Translations under genes and position numbers: made by a program | Assembly: GCF_963678635.1 (NCBI RefSeq) | Contig: NC_087065.1 | Location: forward strand, 17,185,658-17,242,122 | Direction of reading: 5' to 3' | DNA: 56,465 nucleotides | Source: Symsagittifera roscoffensis | Lineage: Eukaryota; Xenacoelomorpha; Acoela; Convolutidae | Part shown: positions 23,256 to 35,747 of the stretch, one piece after another | How positions within the stretch are numbered: position 1 is the stretch's first letter | Layout of the letters: each line of letters opens with the position of its first letter | Notes under the pieces: model-generated | Seen by the model: only the letters and a program-made list of their open reading frames with translations | Told to the model about the DNA's origin: nothing | The model's database searches: none

Positions 23256-24333
23256 CCCCGGGTTGACGTCCATAGAAGAAAAATGCTTATCATGAAGTCT
23301 ATGGAAAAAATGCTTATCATACAAAATTTAAAAAATGTTTTAAAGTTTTTTAATGAACTTTTTTTGGTCTATTTCCCTCTTTTGCAGCTTTCTGGTCATT
23401 AAAAAACGATTAAAAACTTTTGATAAAAAATGCTTATCATACAATTTTCATGTTTGGAAATAATAAGATAATCATTTTGTCATAAAACTCTTTTTTTTTT
23501 CAAAAATCACCAAAAAACGGGTCTGGGTAATTTTCAATAGATTTAAATCATTACATCTAAGATAGAGGGCATTTTGACAATCAAAAACATAATTTTCATT
23601 TCGGTCGGAAAATGCTTATGATATTGTTTTCATATATGAAAATTGTATGATATGCATTTTTTCATAAAACAAAAACACAAATTTGAGGTTAAAAAACTTT
23701 GAATACTTTTTTTGGTTGCAAATTTGCTTTTTTGCTCATTTATAAATTTTAGGAAAAAAATGTTGCATGCAAAAATTTGATTTTTTGTGTTTATAACGTA
23801 GCCCAGGATGAGTTTTTCACACAAAAAATCTAAAAATCACAAGAAAAAATTATTTTTGTAAACACGATTATTATTTTTTGTTTCATTTGCTAAGATAACA
23901 GTAAATTTGTTTAAAAAAAACAGGCTTTTTTTGTCAACCGCCAACATTTTCCAACTCAAAAATACCTAGCCATATACAAAAATTATCATTTTTGGTATAT
24001 AATTCCATGTGAAAATACTAAAACCACCAAATGCAGATTATATGCGTGATAACCGCCAGTTTCACTCACGGTTTTCTTTTGACATTAATCCTTGGTGAGT
24101 CTTTCGTATGAAACACAAAATTTCAAAACAAAAAATATTGAAAAAATGCTTGTCACACATTCTCATAGTATGGAAGAAATGATTATCACACAGTTTCATA
24201 GTATGGAAAAAGTGCTTATTTTGCTATTTTCATACACTTACTTTTGCTCTATGAAATAGTATGAAAGATTAAGATAAGCAATTTTTTCATAAATGAAAAT
24301 AGTATGATAAGCATTTTTTTGTCAACCCTGGGA
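23256..24333 (+). mobile_element. Family D element, copy 2 (complete, about 1.08 kb)
   Basis: It starts CCCCGGGTTGACGTCCATA and ends TTTGTCAACCCTGGG: inverted termini around CCCGGGTTGAC. The word AAAAATGCTTATCATA and its inverse TATGATAAGCATTTTT recur more than ten times, mostly near the two ends, so the whole element can fold on itself. The centre has conserved non-repeated blocks (TTATAACGTAGCCCAGGATG, CATTTGCTAAGATAA). No protein is encoded. Confidence 0.88.
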
Positions 24334-27300
24334 CAGTGTGCATTGGTTTTAGTTTTGACAATTCATGATTTTTGTGTTAAGATTCTTATTTAGAGCACAC
24401 GAGTTTCACTTTTAAAATTTTTATGCTAGTCGAGCTTATGCTTATGTCAATACATCGCCATGAAGTGTTAGGTGCTGGTTTTTTTGGGGGGACTGCGGTT
24501 AGCGGTAAACGGGGGACTTGGGTTGAGATGTGGGCGTTGTATTGGGTGGTTTTGCTGGAGGGAGGGGGGGGCATTTTACATGGTTATAAAGGTTTTCGTT
24601 CCGGCTCGAGCTCTGCTGAAAGCTGCAAAAGTAGGACAAACAGCTCTTAAAAACTAAGCCATTTTTCATCGTTTTTATGTAAATAAAGAATAGATTATTT
24701 GGAAAACGAAATACATTTACAATCAAATATAGTAGATCAATAAAATTTCATTACACAGTCTACATTCGACTTTATAATCAATTATCTAGACAACATAATT
24801 TAGGCAACAAAAATCCTAATATAATATATTTTTATCCATGAAACTTTGGCGAGGGCGTTGGGTTTATGTTCATTCCAAGCGCCGGTTTAGAAATTTACCC
24901 AGCTCGTGCAAAATTTGGTACATGATTTATTGTTGCAGGAACTGACAGAGCGTCTGCTTAAAAGAGGTCGATTTGAACAATTTTAATATGCGCAAGGGTG
25001 CTTTTCAGCGAATGGTTTTAAAAACTATATATGTTTCTTATTGAAGGCACAAACTTATACTTTTGAATGAAAACAGTGGAAAGAAAAAATTCAACCAAAT
25101 AATTATAAACAAGTGTTTAAAATGGCCTCCGTTTTATATCAGCCTAGTCTCGACTTAATTGCAACCTTTTTCGGGTAATATCAGAAGCTCATCTGCACTC
25201 CCTTTGTTAAATGCCTTGCGGCCGCTGTAGACATGCCATGAAGTTTTCTGAAGACTGTGGGTTGACTCAAAAAACATTGTTTGACAGAAATCCCTTTAAC
25301 CAAGTAGTTCAGAAGGATGCGTTTTGTGTTTCTTCTTTTGAAGAACTTTACGACAAACTCGCCAGATAGATTAGACTTTTTGATACTGAAGTTGAATTTT
25401 TTTTATACAAATTTCTGGATGTCCACTGAAATACACTCCAATCAAATCCACAACTGACGTGTGAGTTTGCAGGAGCCTTTTTTCGGGGTAGCAATGGATA
25501 TTTGGGTTACATTTTGGAGGTTGTACTTTGGGTTGGAAATTTTTTCGCGAAACCAGCAGTTATTGAGATCACGCTTGTCAAAAGACCAATAAAAGTGGTT
25601 TTTTGACGATCAGTCATTTATTTTGCTCACCCAAAATTCAAGTTTTTATCTTCACTACTTTCAGAGAAATCGATTTTTAAAAATAAAAAAACATAACGGC
25701 AAAAACTGCCATCGCTGTAATTTCAAAACTTTTGAACTAAGTTTGCGTGCCACTCTTGTAACTTAATGCCCAGTGACCGACAATCTCTTTGAGTGCAAGC
25801 ACGACAAGACTATGGGATACTCCATCACTTCAATTCAAAGAGCTCCTGGAGACATCTTTTTGGCCGCAGGGAACAATTTATAACTTGCATCCATCAATCC
25901 TTTCAGTCCATAAGTTTCCTCATTGCTTTTTATATAAGTCTAAGAAAACTAGAAGAATTTCGTTTGGTCTCAGTTTTTGCCCGACTTCGACTTCTGATTT
26001 GACCAAAAACAGTCAAATGAGTCAGCTTTTTATTCCAATCAGGAATATTCAAACTCACTTTTTGGTTCAGTAAAGGCAATCAATGGGTCAAACGTTAAAC
26101 TGGGTCGAATCTTTATTAAAATAGGCCGAGCGCTATCCTTTTTGATAAAACAGTGTATTGCTTATTCAATTCAATTATTAACTATGCTCATCCATAGCCC
26201 AGCTAAAACTGAACGTAGATTTTGCCATTTTTTTCGAATATGTTACTTGGTAGAGTCATTTTTTTAATGAGAGGAGTGAAAAATTTTCAAGATGTCATTT
26301 CAAAATCCGAAACATTTTCATCACCTACTACAACCAATATGTACTATACAAATTTTACTTTAAAGCAAAACAAAGGCTGCAATCGATTGTAATCGAAGTA
26401 TAAACTGCAGCTCATCGATTTACTTTTTTATGCTCTGAAAAATGGATTTTTTTACTATCAAATTGATGACAACCGATAGCAAATTATACTCATGATTATC
26501 AATTCTATAGTAAATAAAGTAAAAAATAAAGACTTCTTAAATTTTTGTATTTTTTTCTGGTTTTTCAATCGAAAAAAAGCCCGCTTCTTCCTTGCCAACT
26601 TCAAAACCAAAAGAACAACAAAATCGTAAATTTTTTCCCCGATTCAGTTCGATTGAGGAAAGCTTTTGTTTTGCTAGTTTCGGGGTGTGGGTGGTGATAT
26701 AAGAAAAAAGTCGACAAGAACTCGACATTTCAGAGTTTGTTGATGAAAGCGTGAGTACAATTTATAGTTCATAGTTCAGTGTCTCAAGCTTAAATAAATT
26801 TTTTGATGGAGCAATAATTAGTAAAAAACGAAACATGACGCGTGTAAATCCGGAAAAAAGTTAGAATATGATCGTTTTGACTGCTTTCACTTGCGTTTAC
26901 AGTTTAATTATAGACTCATTCATTTCCAGATTTATAGCAGATTATATAGAGATTTTTTACAGATAAAAATCCGTTTGTTAGGCAATATAACTCATTTTGT
27001 AGTAGAAAATATATTTTTTTTCTGAGCTATAAGATCTCCATATTATCCATTTGAGTGTCTAATTGCGTGACATAAAATCAAATTTCATTAATGAAACTTC
27101 TGTATAATAATCGCTCTTAATAGATTGCAATCTCAGTTTTGCCAATACGGATAAAGTTAACAGGGTAGTTTTGAAAAAAGTTTGCTAAATAAGTTTGAAA
27201 CCGCTTATTCAAACCGCTTATATTGATTGCATAAATTGTTCGTTCGATCGGCATTTAACATCAAACTTGACGGATTTATTCTCGAAAACTTTCCAAAACA

Positions 27301-27555
27301 ATTTAAAAAATCATTAAGTACGTGAATAAGGCCCAAAAGAAGGCATGAATTTAAATATGGTTTTTGCCTACCAGTAAAAAATTGACAATACCGTAAAAGT
27401 TTCCAGCGCACAAAAAAATCAAATTAGACGCCTAGCATTTGATTATTAAGCAGTTGACCTTTTTTAAAGATGAGTAAGAACTAAGAAGAGTTGAAAAAAA
27501 AAACAAAAGGAGTGGATAAGTTTATAAAGAGTCAATTGGTCCCTACGACATATAG

Positions 27556-27761
27556 GAGGACCGAGAGCCCGTGGTATACATGGAGAGATCAAAATATTCA
27601 AAATACTTTCCAAAAAATTAAATGACGACACCGATTTTTTTTATTTCTTGGAGAGCGTTTACGGAAGCCAGTTGAATACTGGGTTCGGCACAACAATCGT
27701 TGGCGCCGATTTGGACGGAGATGGCAGTGATGAGCTGATAGTTGGCGAACCCTACAGAACG
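27556..27761 (+). CDS. Integrin alpha, exon with blade 4 end and blade 5
   Basis: A 206-nt exon (two bases, then 68 codons) from a TATAG acceptor to an ACG|GTGAGC donor, phase 1 in and phase 0 out. The peptide begins GPRARGIHGEIKIFK, the outer strands of blade 4, and continues to FGTTIVGADLDGDGSDELIV, a clear FG-GAP repeat. Its loop D-L-D-G-D-G-S-D-E is of the calcium-binding DxDxDGxxD/E type. In integrin alpha chains such loops sit on the face of the propeller opposite the ligand. The assignment is strong. Confidence 0.9.
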
Positions 27762-27947
27762 GTGAGCTCAATTTTGCCTTCTCAAACTCGGAAATGCGTT
27801 TTACTAATTTGTTTGCACCCCCACCTAAGTATTTTTATCATAATGCTTATCCATTCACATTTTGCTTATTGCTGGGATTAGATTTTCGTCATGAAGTATG
27901 GAGATCATTTGGTCCAGCAAAGTTGACTAAGTTCAACAGGCAAAATT

Positions 27948-29395
27948 AAAGTACAAAAGGATAGATTTCGCTCCTTGTAACAAATCAATTATGGCAAATA
28001 AACTTCTTTCAACCAATTTGGAATGATTTCTAAGACGGATTAACTCTCCGCTTACGCCCCGGGTTGACGTCCATAAAAGAAAAATGCTTGTCATACAATT
28101 TCATATATGGCGACTACGGAAAAAATGCTTATCATACAATTTTCATACAAAATTTTTAAAATGTATTAAACGTTTTTAGAGAAATATTTCTGTTCTATTT
28201 CCATCTTTTGAATCTTCCCGCTCAATAAAAACATGATTTTAATTTTGGTCAAAAAAAATGCTTATCATAATAATTTTATGTACGAAAACTGTATGATAAG
28301 CATTTCGCTATAGAAAAAACAAAATCTTCTAAATTAATTCAACAATGTTTTTGGATCAATTTACATGAATTTAAAAAAAATTTTTTTGAAAGAATGCATT
28401 TTCACTCTCAAAAACATTATTTTAATTTTGGTCAAAAATATGCTTATCATATAATTTTCATAATGAAAATTGTATGATATGCATTTTTTTATCAGCAAAA
28501 ACTTAAATTTGAGGTAAAAATTTTTTAATATCTTTTTTGGTTGCAAACTTGCTTTTGCGCTCAAATAAAAACTTTTGGGAAAAAAATTTTGCAAAATTTG
28601 ACTTTTTGTGTTTATAACGTAGTCCAGGTTCAGTTTTTCTTCCAAAAAATCCAAAAATTTCAAAAAAAAATTGTTTTTTTTTGTAAACACGATTATTAAT
28701 TTTTTATTTCATTTGCTAAGATAAAAATAAATTTATGAAAAAACAGGCCTTTTTTTCTCAACTACCAAAATTTTCAAACCAAAAATTATCTAGCCATATA
28801 CAAACACTTTTGGTATATAATTCCATGTGCAAATGTAAAAATTATCGTAGGTGGAAAAAATCAAGTTTAACTGGAAAAAGGTTAACTGCCAGTTACGCTC
28901 TTGGTTTTCTTATGACAAAAAGTCCAGGGTTAGTGTTTCTGGTGAAACACAAAAATTCGAAACAAATATTTTTTGGTCTTTTTAATTTCTGGAAAAAATG
29001 CTTATCATAATATTTCATACTATGGAAAAAATGCTTATCATGCTATCGTCATAATATTTTCTTTGGTCTTTGAAATAGTATCAAATAGTATGATAAGCAT
29101 TTTTTCATGAAATGAAATAGTATGATAAGCATTTTTTGTCAAACCGGGGCGTTAGTAGCGCGAATTATATCGCGCGTTAATTGTCCCAAGTTGGCCCCCA
29201 TAACATCACAAAAAATGAGCCAAATAAAATATATATTTTTTCAAATTTAAGCACACGACAACAATTGTTTTGAAATGATACAAAAAAATTTTCGTCACAA
29301 TTTTTCTAGTTGAAAAACAAAACTTATCCGGAGAAAAAAAAACACAACCCGAGCACAAAAATTCCATTCATTTCGTTACGAAAGGCGGAACAAAA
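27948..29395 (-). mobile_element. Family C element, copy 3 (reversed), split by family D
   Basis: The reverse complement of the family C body runs 27948-28056 and resumes at 29150-29395, ending TTACGAAAGGCGGAACAA. The terminus with CTGATGCGAGCAG is missing on the left. The interruption at 28057-29149 is the family D element. The joined outer sequence CTTACG|CGTTAGTAGCG is the normal uninterrupted family C sequence. Confidence 0.8.
28057..29149 (+). mobile_element. Family D element, copy 3, nested in family C
   Basis: It begins CCCCGGGTTGACGTCCATA and ends TTTTGTCAAACCGGGG, about 1.09 kb. It carries the same order of AATGCTTATCATA repeats and conserved central blocks as the copy at 23256. Because it interrupts a known repeat, the insertion point can be read exactly: the two flanks close up with no duplicated or missing base. 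Confidence 0.88.
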
Positions 29396-29410
29396 AGAAC
29401 AAGACTGCTC

Positions 29411-30547
29411 CCGCACCGAGCACTCATGGATCTTAATCGATTATATTGTCAAAATATTTTCAGCATGTATAAAATGACGAAATAACCTATTATAATCTAT
29501 TAAAAATGAATTATTAATCTGATATTTTTTTCGACAATATAATCCATAATAATCGGTTATAATGTATTTTTTCGAGGGGTTATTCATGAAATTTACAATT
29601 TTGTTCGAAGTTATCTCGTTTTCTGTTTAGTGCAGCTGCTACGTATTACGTTTCAAAAAATGTACATTTCAGAATAAGTTTCATATTTTTTTTGTCTCTA
29701 CTTTTTTATTTCATCGCAGTTTAACATTTCATTTTACTGTTTTTACCACAACCCCCCACCCCCTCAGTTTACCAACCACCCCCCACCGCTCAATTTACCA
29801 ACCCCCCCCCCCCCCCCTAGTTAAGCTCCTCAGTTTATTCACCCCCCCCCCCCGCAGTTTAACTCATCGCAGTTTAACTCATCGCAGTTTTATTTCATCG
29901 CAGTTTAACATTTCCTTTTACTGTTTTTTTACCACAACCCCTCCCCCCCCCCCAGTTTACCAACAACCCCCACTCCAGTTAAGCTCTTCAGTTCCTCCCC
30001 CCTCCCCCCTCAGTTAACCCCATCCGATCCCCCCCCCCCCCCCCAGTTAGACCCCTCCCCCAGTTTACCCCCTCCCTCCCAGTTTACCCCATTCCCCCCC
30101 CCCCCGTTTTACTCAGTTTCTACCCCCCATTTTACACCACCCCAGTTTACCCCACCTTTAATTGGGGTGTGATGGTTTAAAAAAATTTGAAGGGGGCGTG
30201 GGGATGACGCTGAGACATGGCATTTAGTAAAAGACATGGCATACATTCTGCAAATTTTGCAAAAAACAATCTAATTTAGTTCTAAAAATGAAACGGATAA
30301 TAATGGATTTTATGGGACTTTATTTCAAAAGCAATCGATTATAATGGATTATCTTGGCAAAAATAATCGATTTCAGTGACAAAATAATGGATGATAATGG
30401 ATTATTGTTTTTCAAAAAAAAATCGATCATAATAGCAATATAATCGGTTTCGTGGTCTGAATTTTACATCTGTAATCGATTATAATGGATTATTTTTGTC
30501 TCGGGAATCCATTATAATCAAATAGAATCTATGAGCGCTCGGTGCGG
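29411..30547. mobile_element. Element with CCGCACCGAGC ends carrying a poly-C minisatellite
   Basis: The left end CCGCACCGAGCACTCAT and right end ATGAGCGCTCGGTGCGG are inverted repeats with one mismatch in 17. GCTC flanks both sides (29407-29410 and 30548-30551), a 4-bp target duplication confirmed by the uninterrupted family C copies. Inside, ATAATCGATTATAATGGATT tracts flank a C-rich array at 29748-30165. No coding frame. It is a non-autonomous DNA element of unknown superfamily. Confidence 0.82.
29748..30165. repeat. Poly-C / CAGTTTACCCC minisatellite
   Basis: Runs of 7-16 C alternate with CAGTTTACC, CAGTTTAAC or CAGTTAAGC spacers. The unit is irregular, about 15-40 bp. The G-rich complement has many runs of at least three G in close spacing, fit for G-quadruplex formation. 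The same word appears reversed (GGGGTAAACTGGGG) at 54715-54870. Confidence 0.92.
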
Positions 30548-31755
30548 GCTCGCATCAGGGCGAAGCCCCATATTAAGTCACACGCCATATTAAGCACATA
30601 AGGATAGATTTTGCTTCTTGCAACAAATGAGTTATGGCAAATAAATTTCTTTCAACCAATTTAATCGATTTCTAAGACGGATTAACTCTCCGCTTACGCG
30701 TTAATAGCACGAAATATATCGCGCGTTAATTGTCCCAAATTGGCCAAAATGGCTATCTTTAAACCCCCTTAACTTTACGAAAAATAATCACAGGTAAAAT
30801 ATTTTTCAAATTTGAGCGTAAGACAACAATACCTTTCGAGCGATATAAAAAAATTCCGTCAAAGATGGCTAGTTAAAAAGTCGAAATTTTTCTGAAGAAA
30901 AAAAACCCAACCCGAACATAAGAATTCCGTTACTTTCGTATCGAAAATCGGAACAAAAATGAAACAAATACTCACGATCTAAATTCAGCAAAAAACTAAT
31001 GTAACCTGATTGGAACTTCACGTTTATTCAACTCTCTTGTTTCGATTAATTACTTTGATAATGAAGTTCCATAGTTTCCAAGACTAAACAATCATGATCA
31101 ATCATTTAACTTAAAATAATTTTGATCTCAAGCTAGCTAGCTTCGCTCTACCAGTGTTTCACAAGCTGCAAAAACCCATACGGCCAACAATAGATAACAT
31201 GCCCAAAGGACGGTGTGTGAGAACATGAACTACGCTATTTTTGCCGTAACTTTGCAATGTCTATCATCACCAAAAAATACCTTCAAAACAATAGCTTAGA
31301 AAGCATAAACAAAACTTGGACAAAAGATTGGAGGAAAAAAGCTTTCTCAAGAAACAAGAAAAAAAAACAAGAAACTAACAGATATGAAAACAAAAACTTG
31401 TGCTGCCAGCTGTTGTTGAGCAATTTCTTGAAAAGTTAGGATCAATCTAGCCAACCAGAATAAAAACTTTGACTCTTTCCACTCTTGTTTATTTTACACT
31501 AAAGTTCAATCTTCAATCCTTTATCTGAACCAGAACTCTTTTTGGATAATTTTTCTGCAAACCTCTATCCTTGAAGGGAAGCTGACAAAATGCAAAATGA
31601 GGTAAAAGATAACTCGAGCTCCTCAATATTGCATGTGCTTAAATGAATATCCATTTTTTCAGACAAAACAATTTTCCAAGTACACTGGATTGTAACAAGG
31701 ATTTGACTGAAATCATCTTATTTTATTGTAATTTCTTTCAACTCACTAATTTCCC

Positions 31756-33577
31756 GGGTTGACCAAAAATGCTGGTCATACAATTTTCATATATGGAAAA
31801 ATGCTAATCATTCACATTTCATTCAAATCCATAAGTACAGAAAATTGCTGGAAAGATCTATGATTAATTTTTTTTCATATATGGAAATTGTATGACTAGC
31901 ATTTTTCCATAAACTAAAATAAAATTGATTTTTTACATTTTAATTTCTCAAAGATTTTTGGTTGTGTTCGTAACCGAACACAAATGACATAAACCTTGGT
32001 TACTCAAACGTAGTAACCAAAGGTTTGGCCGTCTCGCATTGAAATGCATTGGAAACAGCCTGAAATGTGTTGATTCTGTCTCACACAAACAATATAACGA
32101 AAGGCAACAATTTATGGCAAAAAATACCAATTTGAATTTTCAAAGTACCAGACATTGATCAAGGCATACAAAAAAATGTCATAAAAAGAGGAGTTTTAAG
32201 CGTTTTTGAAAAAATTATGAAGAGAAAAGGAAAAAATCCAATATTACTATATCCAGGACTACGTTATACACACAAAAAATTAAATTTTCAAAAACTGTTT
32301 GTTTGAGTACGAAAATCAATTTGCGCTTGAAAAAAACACAAAAAATTTTTCGGGGGCAATTTCTAAAAATTTTTGAAAAAATTTTTATCGTCGCCATCAA
32401 AAAAATGCTAGTCATACATTTTCCATATATAGAAATTGTATGGTTAGCATTTTTTTGGAAAAAATTTTTTCTTTTTTATTTAGTAGGATACACCAAATTT
32501 TATGCCAAAACAAGAGAAACTTTTTTCGAAAATTCGTCACCATTTTAGCAAAATGTATGAAACAACTTGTATGACTAGTATTTTTTCATAGACTTAGTTT
32601 ATGGAAGTGTATGATTAGCATTTTTGGTCTATGGAGGTCAAATTGGGTTAGGATAAACAGTGTTGTCCTGTGACTGACTCTACCGAGGTGTTCACATGTT
32701 TTGAAATATTTTTTGACCCAAACAGGAAACAAATTTGCACTTCGCGGATTGACAAACAACCTCTATCATATTGAATTGTATAATAGGCATTTCCGCCATA
32801 AATGAAAATGAAAAAAATGGTTGTTCGAAATTTGTGTTTCCTCCAAAGACACCCGCCAAGAATTTTCTGTCATGAGAAAAGCCAGACTGTAACCGGCAGT
32901 TACCTCGCAGATACACTGCTTTTGGTGACAATAGACATGTAAGTTGACATTGACATTTTCACACAGAATTATATACCAAAAACGTAACTTCTTGTATATG
33001 GCTATAAAACTTTTCCTTTGAAAACTTCGGTGGTTAAGAAAAAGGCCTGTTTTTTTAACAAATTTATGTTTATCTTAGTAAATGAAAACAAAAAAATTGC
33101 AGTTTGAAAAAACATTTGTGTGTGATTCTTGGATTTTTCAGTTGACTGACCGATTTTTTGGTTGAAGTCTGGACTACATTAAAAACACAAAAAGTCAAAT
33201 TTTGCATGCAATTTTTTCCGTAAATTGTATCTGTGAGCACAGACAAGCTTACAATAAAAAGGATAAAAAAAACTTTTACCTCAAGTTTGTTTTTCATTTC
33301 CATGGAAGAATGCGCATCATACATTTTTCTCATATGATTTCAAATAATAAGCATTTTTTGTTCATTTTTTTATAACTAAGTTGCTTTCATGTTTCATGTG
33401 ACAAAACTGCCATCAACTTGATTTGCTTGAGCTATAAGCCAGCTTACGATTGCTTTTGAAAAAAAATTTCTTTCAAAAGAATGCTCGTCATTCAAGTTTC
33501 TTCTCGGAAAAATCTATGATAAGCACTTTTTCCATGTATTAAATGTGATAAGCACTTTTCCTGTATGGAGGTCAGCC
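31756..33577. mobile_element. Family D composite, copy 4 (two decayed halves)
   Basis: It starts CCCGGGTTGACCAAAAATGC and ends near CCTGTATGGAGGTCAGCCC. The blocks GGACTACGTTATACACAC (about 32257) and TGGACTACATTAAAAACAC (about 33171) are in reverse orientation relative to the copy at 23256. Two partial copies therefore appear joined or rearranged, with many ATGCTAGTCATAC variants throughout. The 60-90-codon frames here are low-complexity and not supported as genes. Confidence 0.65.
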
Positions 33578-35662
33578 CTTGTTTTCAGTCTTTGAAAAAC
33601 AAGTAGTTCTTAAAAATCTTCCCGTAGTCCAATTAAACTTTAAATTGTAGACTGAGTCACAATTTTCCAACCTTTGATCAAAATTATCAGTACAGTAAAA
33701 TTAAAAACAAGACCAGAAAGCTTTAGCTAACACATAATCAGAAAAGTTCGAGCAAATAATGCAGGAAAAATTTGACGAAAAAGCAAAATTTCAAACATTT
33801 TACAAACCAAAAATGTTTCGCAGATGTCTCTGATTATTAGAAATCACTAATCCATTATGATTAATGCCCCACTGAAACTAAATCCCCTTACTTCTTAGCA
33901 ACTGACAATGAAATTGTATGAGAAAAAAACATCATCAGCATAGTTTCCAAGAAAAGCTGTAACGCATGCTTTTTTCAATGAGTGAACCAGATTTTATGCA
34001 AATGGCTATCAAAAAAGCTCTGCTTGTTCTCTCAGCGAGTGAACCAGATATGAATCTCAGAAAAATAGTCAAAAAGCAATCAGAAAAAAAAGAAAGAATT
34101 TTAGAGAAAAACAAAAAATGGAATGTAAAATTTTATCTGGTGTGACAAGGAAAAGCTCAAAAAATTACTCGAAAAGATTACGAAATTTTAAAGAACGAAT
34201 TACTTAACCTTCTAATGTTTGAACATTTTTTTCATCTGACAGGCAACTTTATTGCCTTTACTGAACCAGAAACATTCTTTTTTGTTTATTGTTGTTCTAT
34301 TATTCTGAACCTTTCAAGAAAAGCTGACAAAACGCATGTTGATTTGCTATAAAACAGAAGCTCCCTTTTATCGCATAACACTTATTGCAAATCCAACTAA
34401 GTTTCAGTCAAGATTAGTCCTCAAATATACTGGAGAGTTTTCAAGCAACCAACAATGGAATAGAACTGAACGCATAAGCGAATTTTCAATAGGCCTATGC
34501 ATTTTCATGATAAAAAACTGCAACGACTCAACCTATTTGTTACATGAACAAACGGAATTGTTGCCGGAAAAAAAAAACGTAAGTTCGAAGTTTTTAAGGA
34601 TACTCTGTCAATGGAGATAAGTGAATTTATTAAGCGGTCCAAGTATTTAAGGTGATATTTTTTCCACAGAACCAACCATCTAAAAGAAAAACGAAAACTC
34701 CTCCCGCAAATTCTTGAAAAACAAAGCAAAAATACAATTAAAATCACGAATTCCAATTTTTATGACGTACCTAAGCACCATGTCAATTATTATTTACAAC
34801 ATCCAAACATTTTAAAAGAACCACAGGCCTTTAAACTGAAAACAAATGAAAAAAAAATGAAGCACAATGAGTTTCATAACGTAATATCAACCAAAGTTCC
34901 ATAACTCAAAAACACTCATACCCAAAATGACACCAATTTAGTTTTACAATCAAACCTCAAAAAACAATCATTTCAATGAAATCAAACTTTTCACTTTTAA
35001 AAGAAGTACTAAAAAGGAAAAAAAAACCCTGAACAATGCTTAAAAATCAACGGAAACAGACCAAAATAAATAGAAGGTTATAAGTATTTCGGCTCAAAAA
35101 GTATTTCAAAGAAAAACATTCAATCTCCCAAGAACTTTTTTAAAACAGTTGAAAAATGCACTCCGCAAAGATCAATGGGTGGATAGTTATATTTTTTGTG
35201 CAATTTTTCAATCAGCTATAAATGATTCTTAAAACCGAAACCAAACTCATAAATAAACTAGATTGAATAGCAAATTTTAAAATTATTTCTATAGTTAAGA
35301 GTCAATAATCAAACAATCAAGCTGAAACTTCCCGACAAGTCAGACGCTCAAGCTTTGCGCTAGAACGCTCGTTCTCTACTTCACTTTGATTTAAACAGGT
35401 TTGATGACCATTATTCAAAAAAAAGTTTGTCGAAAGAATTGTTGGACATTTTTATGTTCTGGGCAAGAATTAAAGTTTTCAGTTAGGTTTGACGGTTAAA
35501 ACTAAAAATTGCATACAGTCAAATTAACTAAGGACTGCAGCTAAAATGAAACCTAAACCAATCGCACCAGATTCAAAATACTCTTATACTCTTATTTATT
35601 TGAAATACCCTTATTCAAATATTAAGCCAGAAGACGAATTGCTTGGATACCTTCATCCAGAA
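33578..35662. other. Non-coding, no feature seen
   Basis: A-rich intronic sequence. A 94-codon frame at 34336-34620 and a minus frame at 34505-34756 overlap each other and show no recognisable domain. Confidence 0.4.
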
Positions 35663-35737
35663 ATTAGGAAGGATTGAATCCTAGAGGATGTGGTGAGACG
35701 GTCTCACCACATCCTCTAGGATTCAATCCTTCCTAAT
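35663..35737. repeat. Perfect 75-bp palindrome (37-bp arms, one-base centre)
   Basis: The left arm, starting ATTAGGAAGGATTGAATCCT and ending GTGAGAC at 35699, is followed by a single G at 35700 and then its exact reverse complement to 35737. There is no mismatch. It lies 10 bp upstream of family E copy 2. Confidence 0.97.
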
Positions 35738-35747
35738 ACTAATTTTG

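Larger units (their letters stand above)
22314..27555 (+). other. Integrin intron, about 5.2 kb
   Basis: From GTATAC at 22314 to TACGACATATAG ending at 27555, phase 1 to phase 1. It contains the MITE at 22377-22887 and a full family D element at 23256-24333. I see nothing identifiable in 24334-27555 beyond a G-rich patch at 24487-24571. Several 60-95-codon frames there lack recognisable content. Confidence 0.6.
29399..30958 (-). mobile_element. Family C element, copy 4 (reversed), split by a 1.1-kb insertion
   Basis: It lies head to tail with copy 3, only three bases apart. It starts ACAAGACTGCTC at 29399, is interrupted at 29411-30547, resumes GCTCGCATCAGGGCGAAG and runs to TATCGAAAATCGGAACAA at 30958. 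Apart from the insertion it is full length, matching the copy at 15833-16357 in reverse. Confidence 0.82.

Noticed and set aside
24423-24657. Gly-rich frame (GGGTAVSGKRGTW...) in the G-rich patch
   Set aside because: Overlapping open frames on both strands with biased composition come from the G-rich sequence. No domain or splice signal supports a gene.
25789-26073. 94-codon frame with balanced composition
   Set aside because: Two overlapping frames are open in the same stretch, no motif is recognisable and no splice sites join it to the integrin exons.
29748-30165. Candidate CRISPR or telomeric array
   Set aside because: Units are irregular in length, with no constant repeat plus unique spacer pattern and no telomere hexamer. 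It is a C-rich minisatellite inside a mobile element.
34336-34756. Overlapping frames of 94 and 83 codons on opposite strands
   Set aside because: Neither has a recognisable domain. Mutual overlap and AT-rich composition suggest chance.
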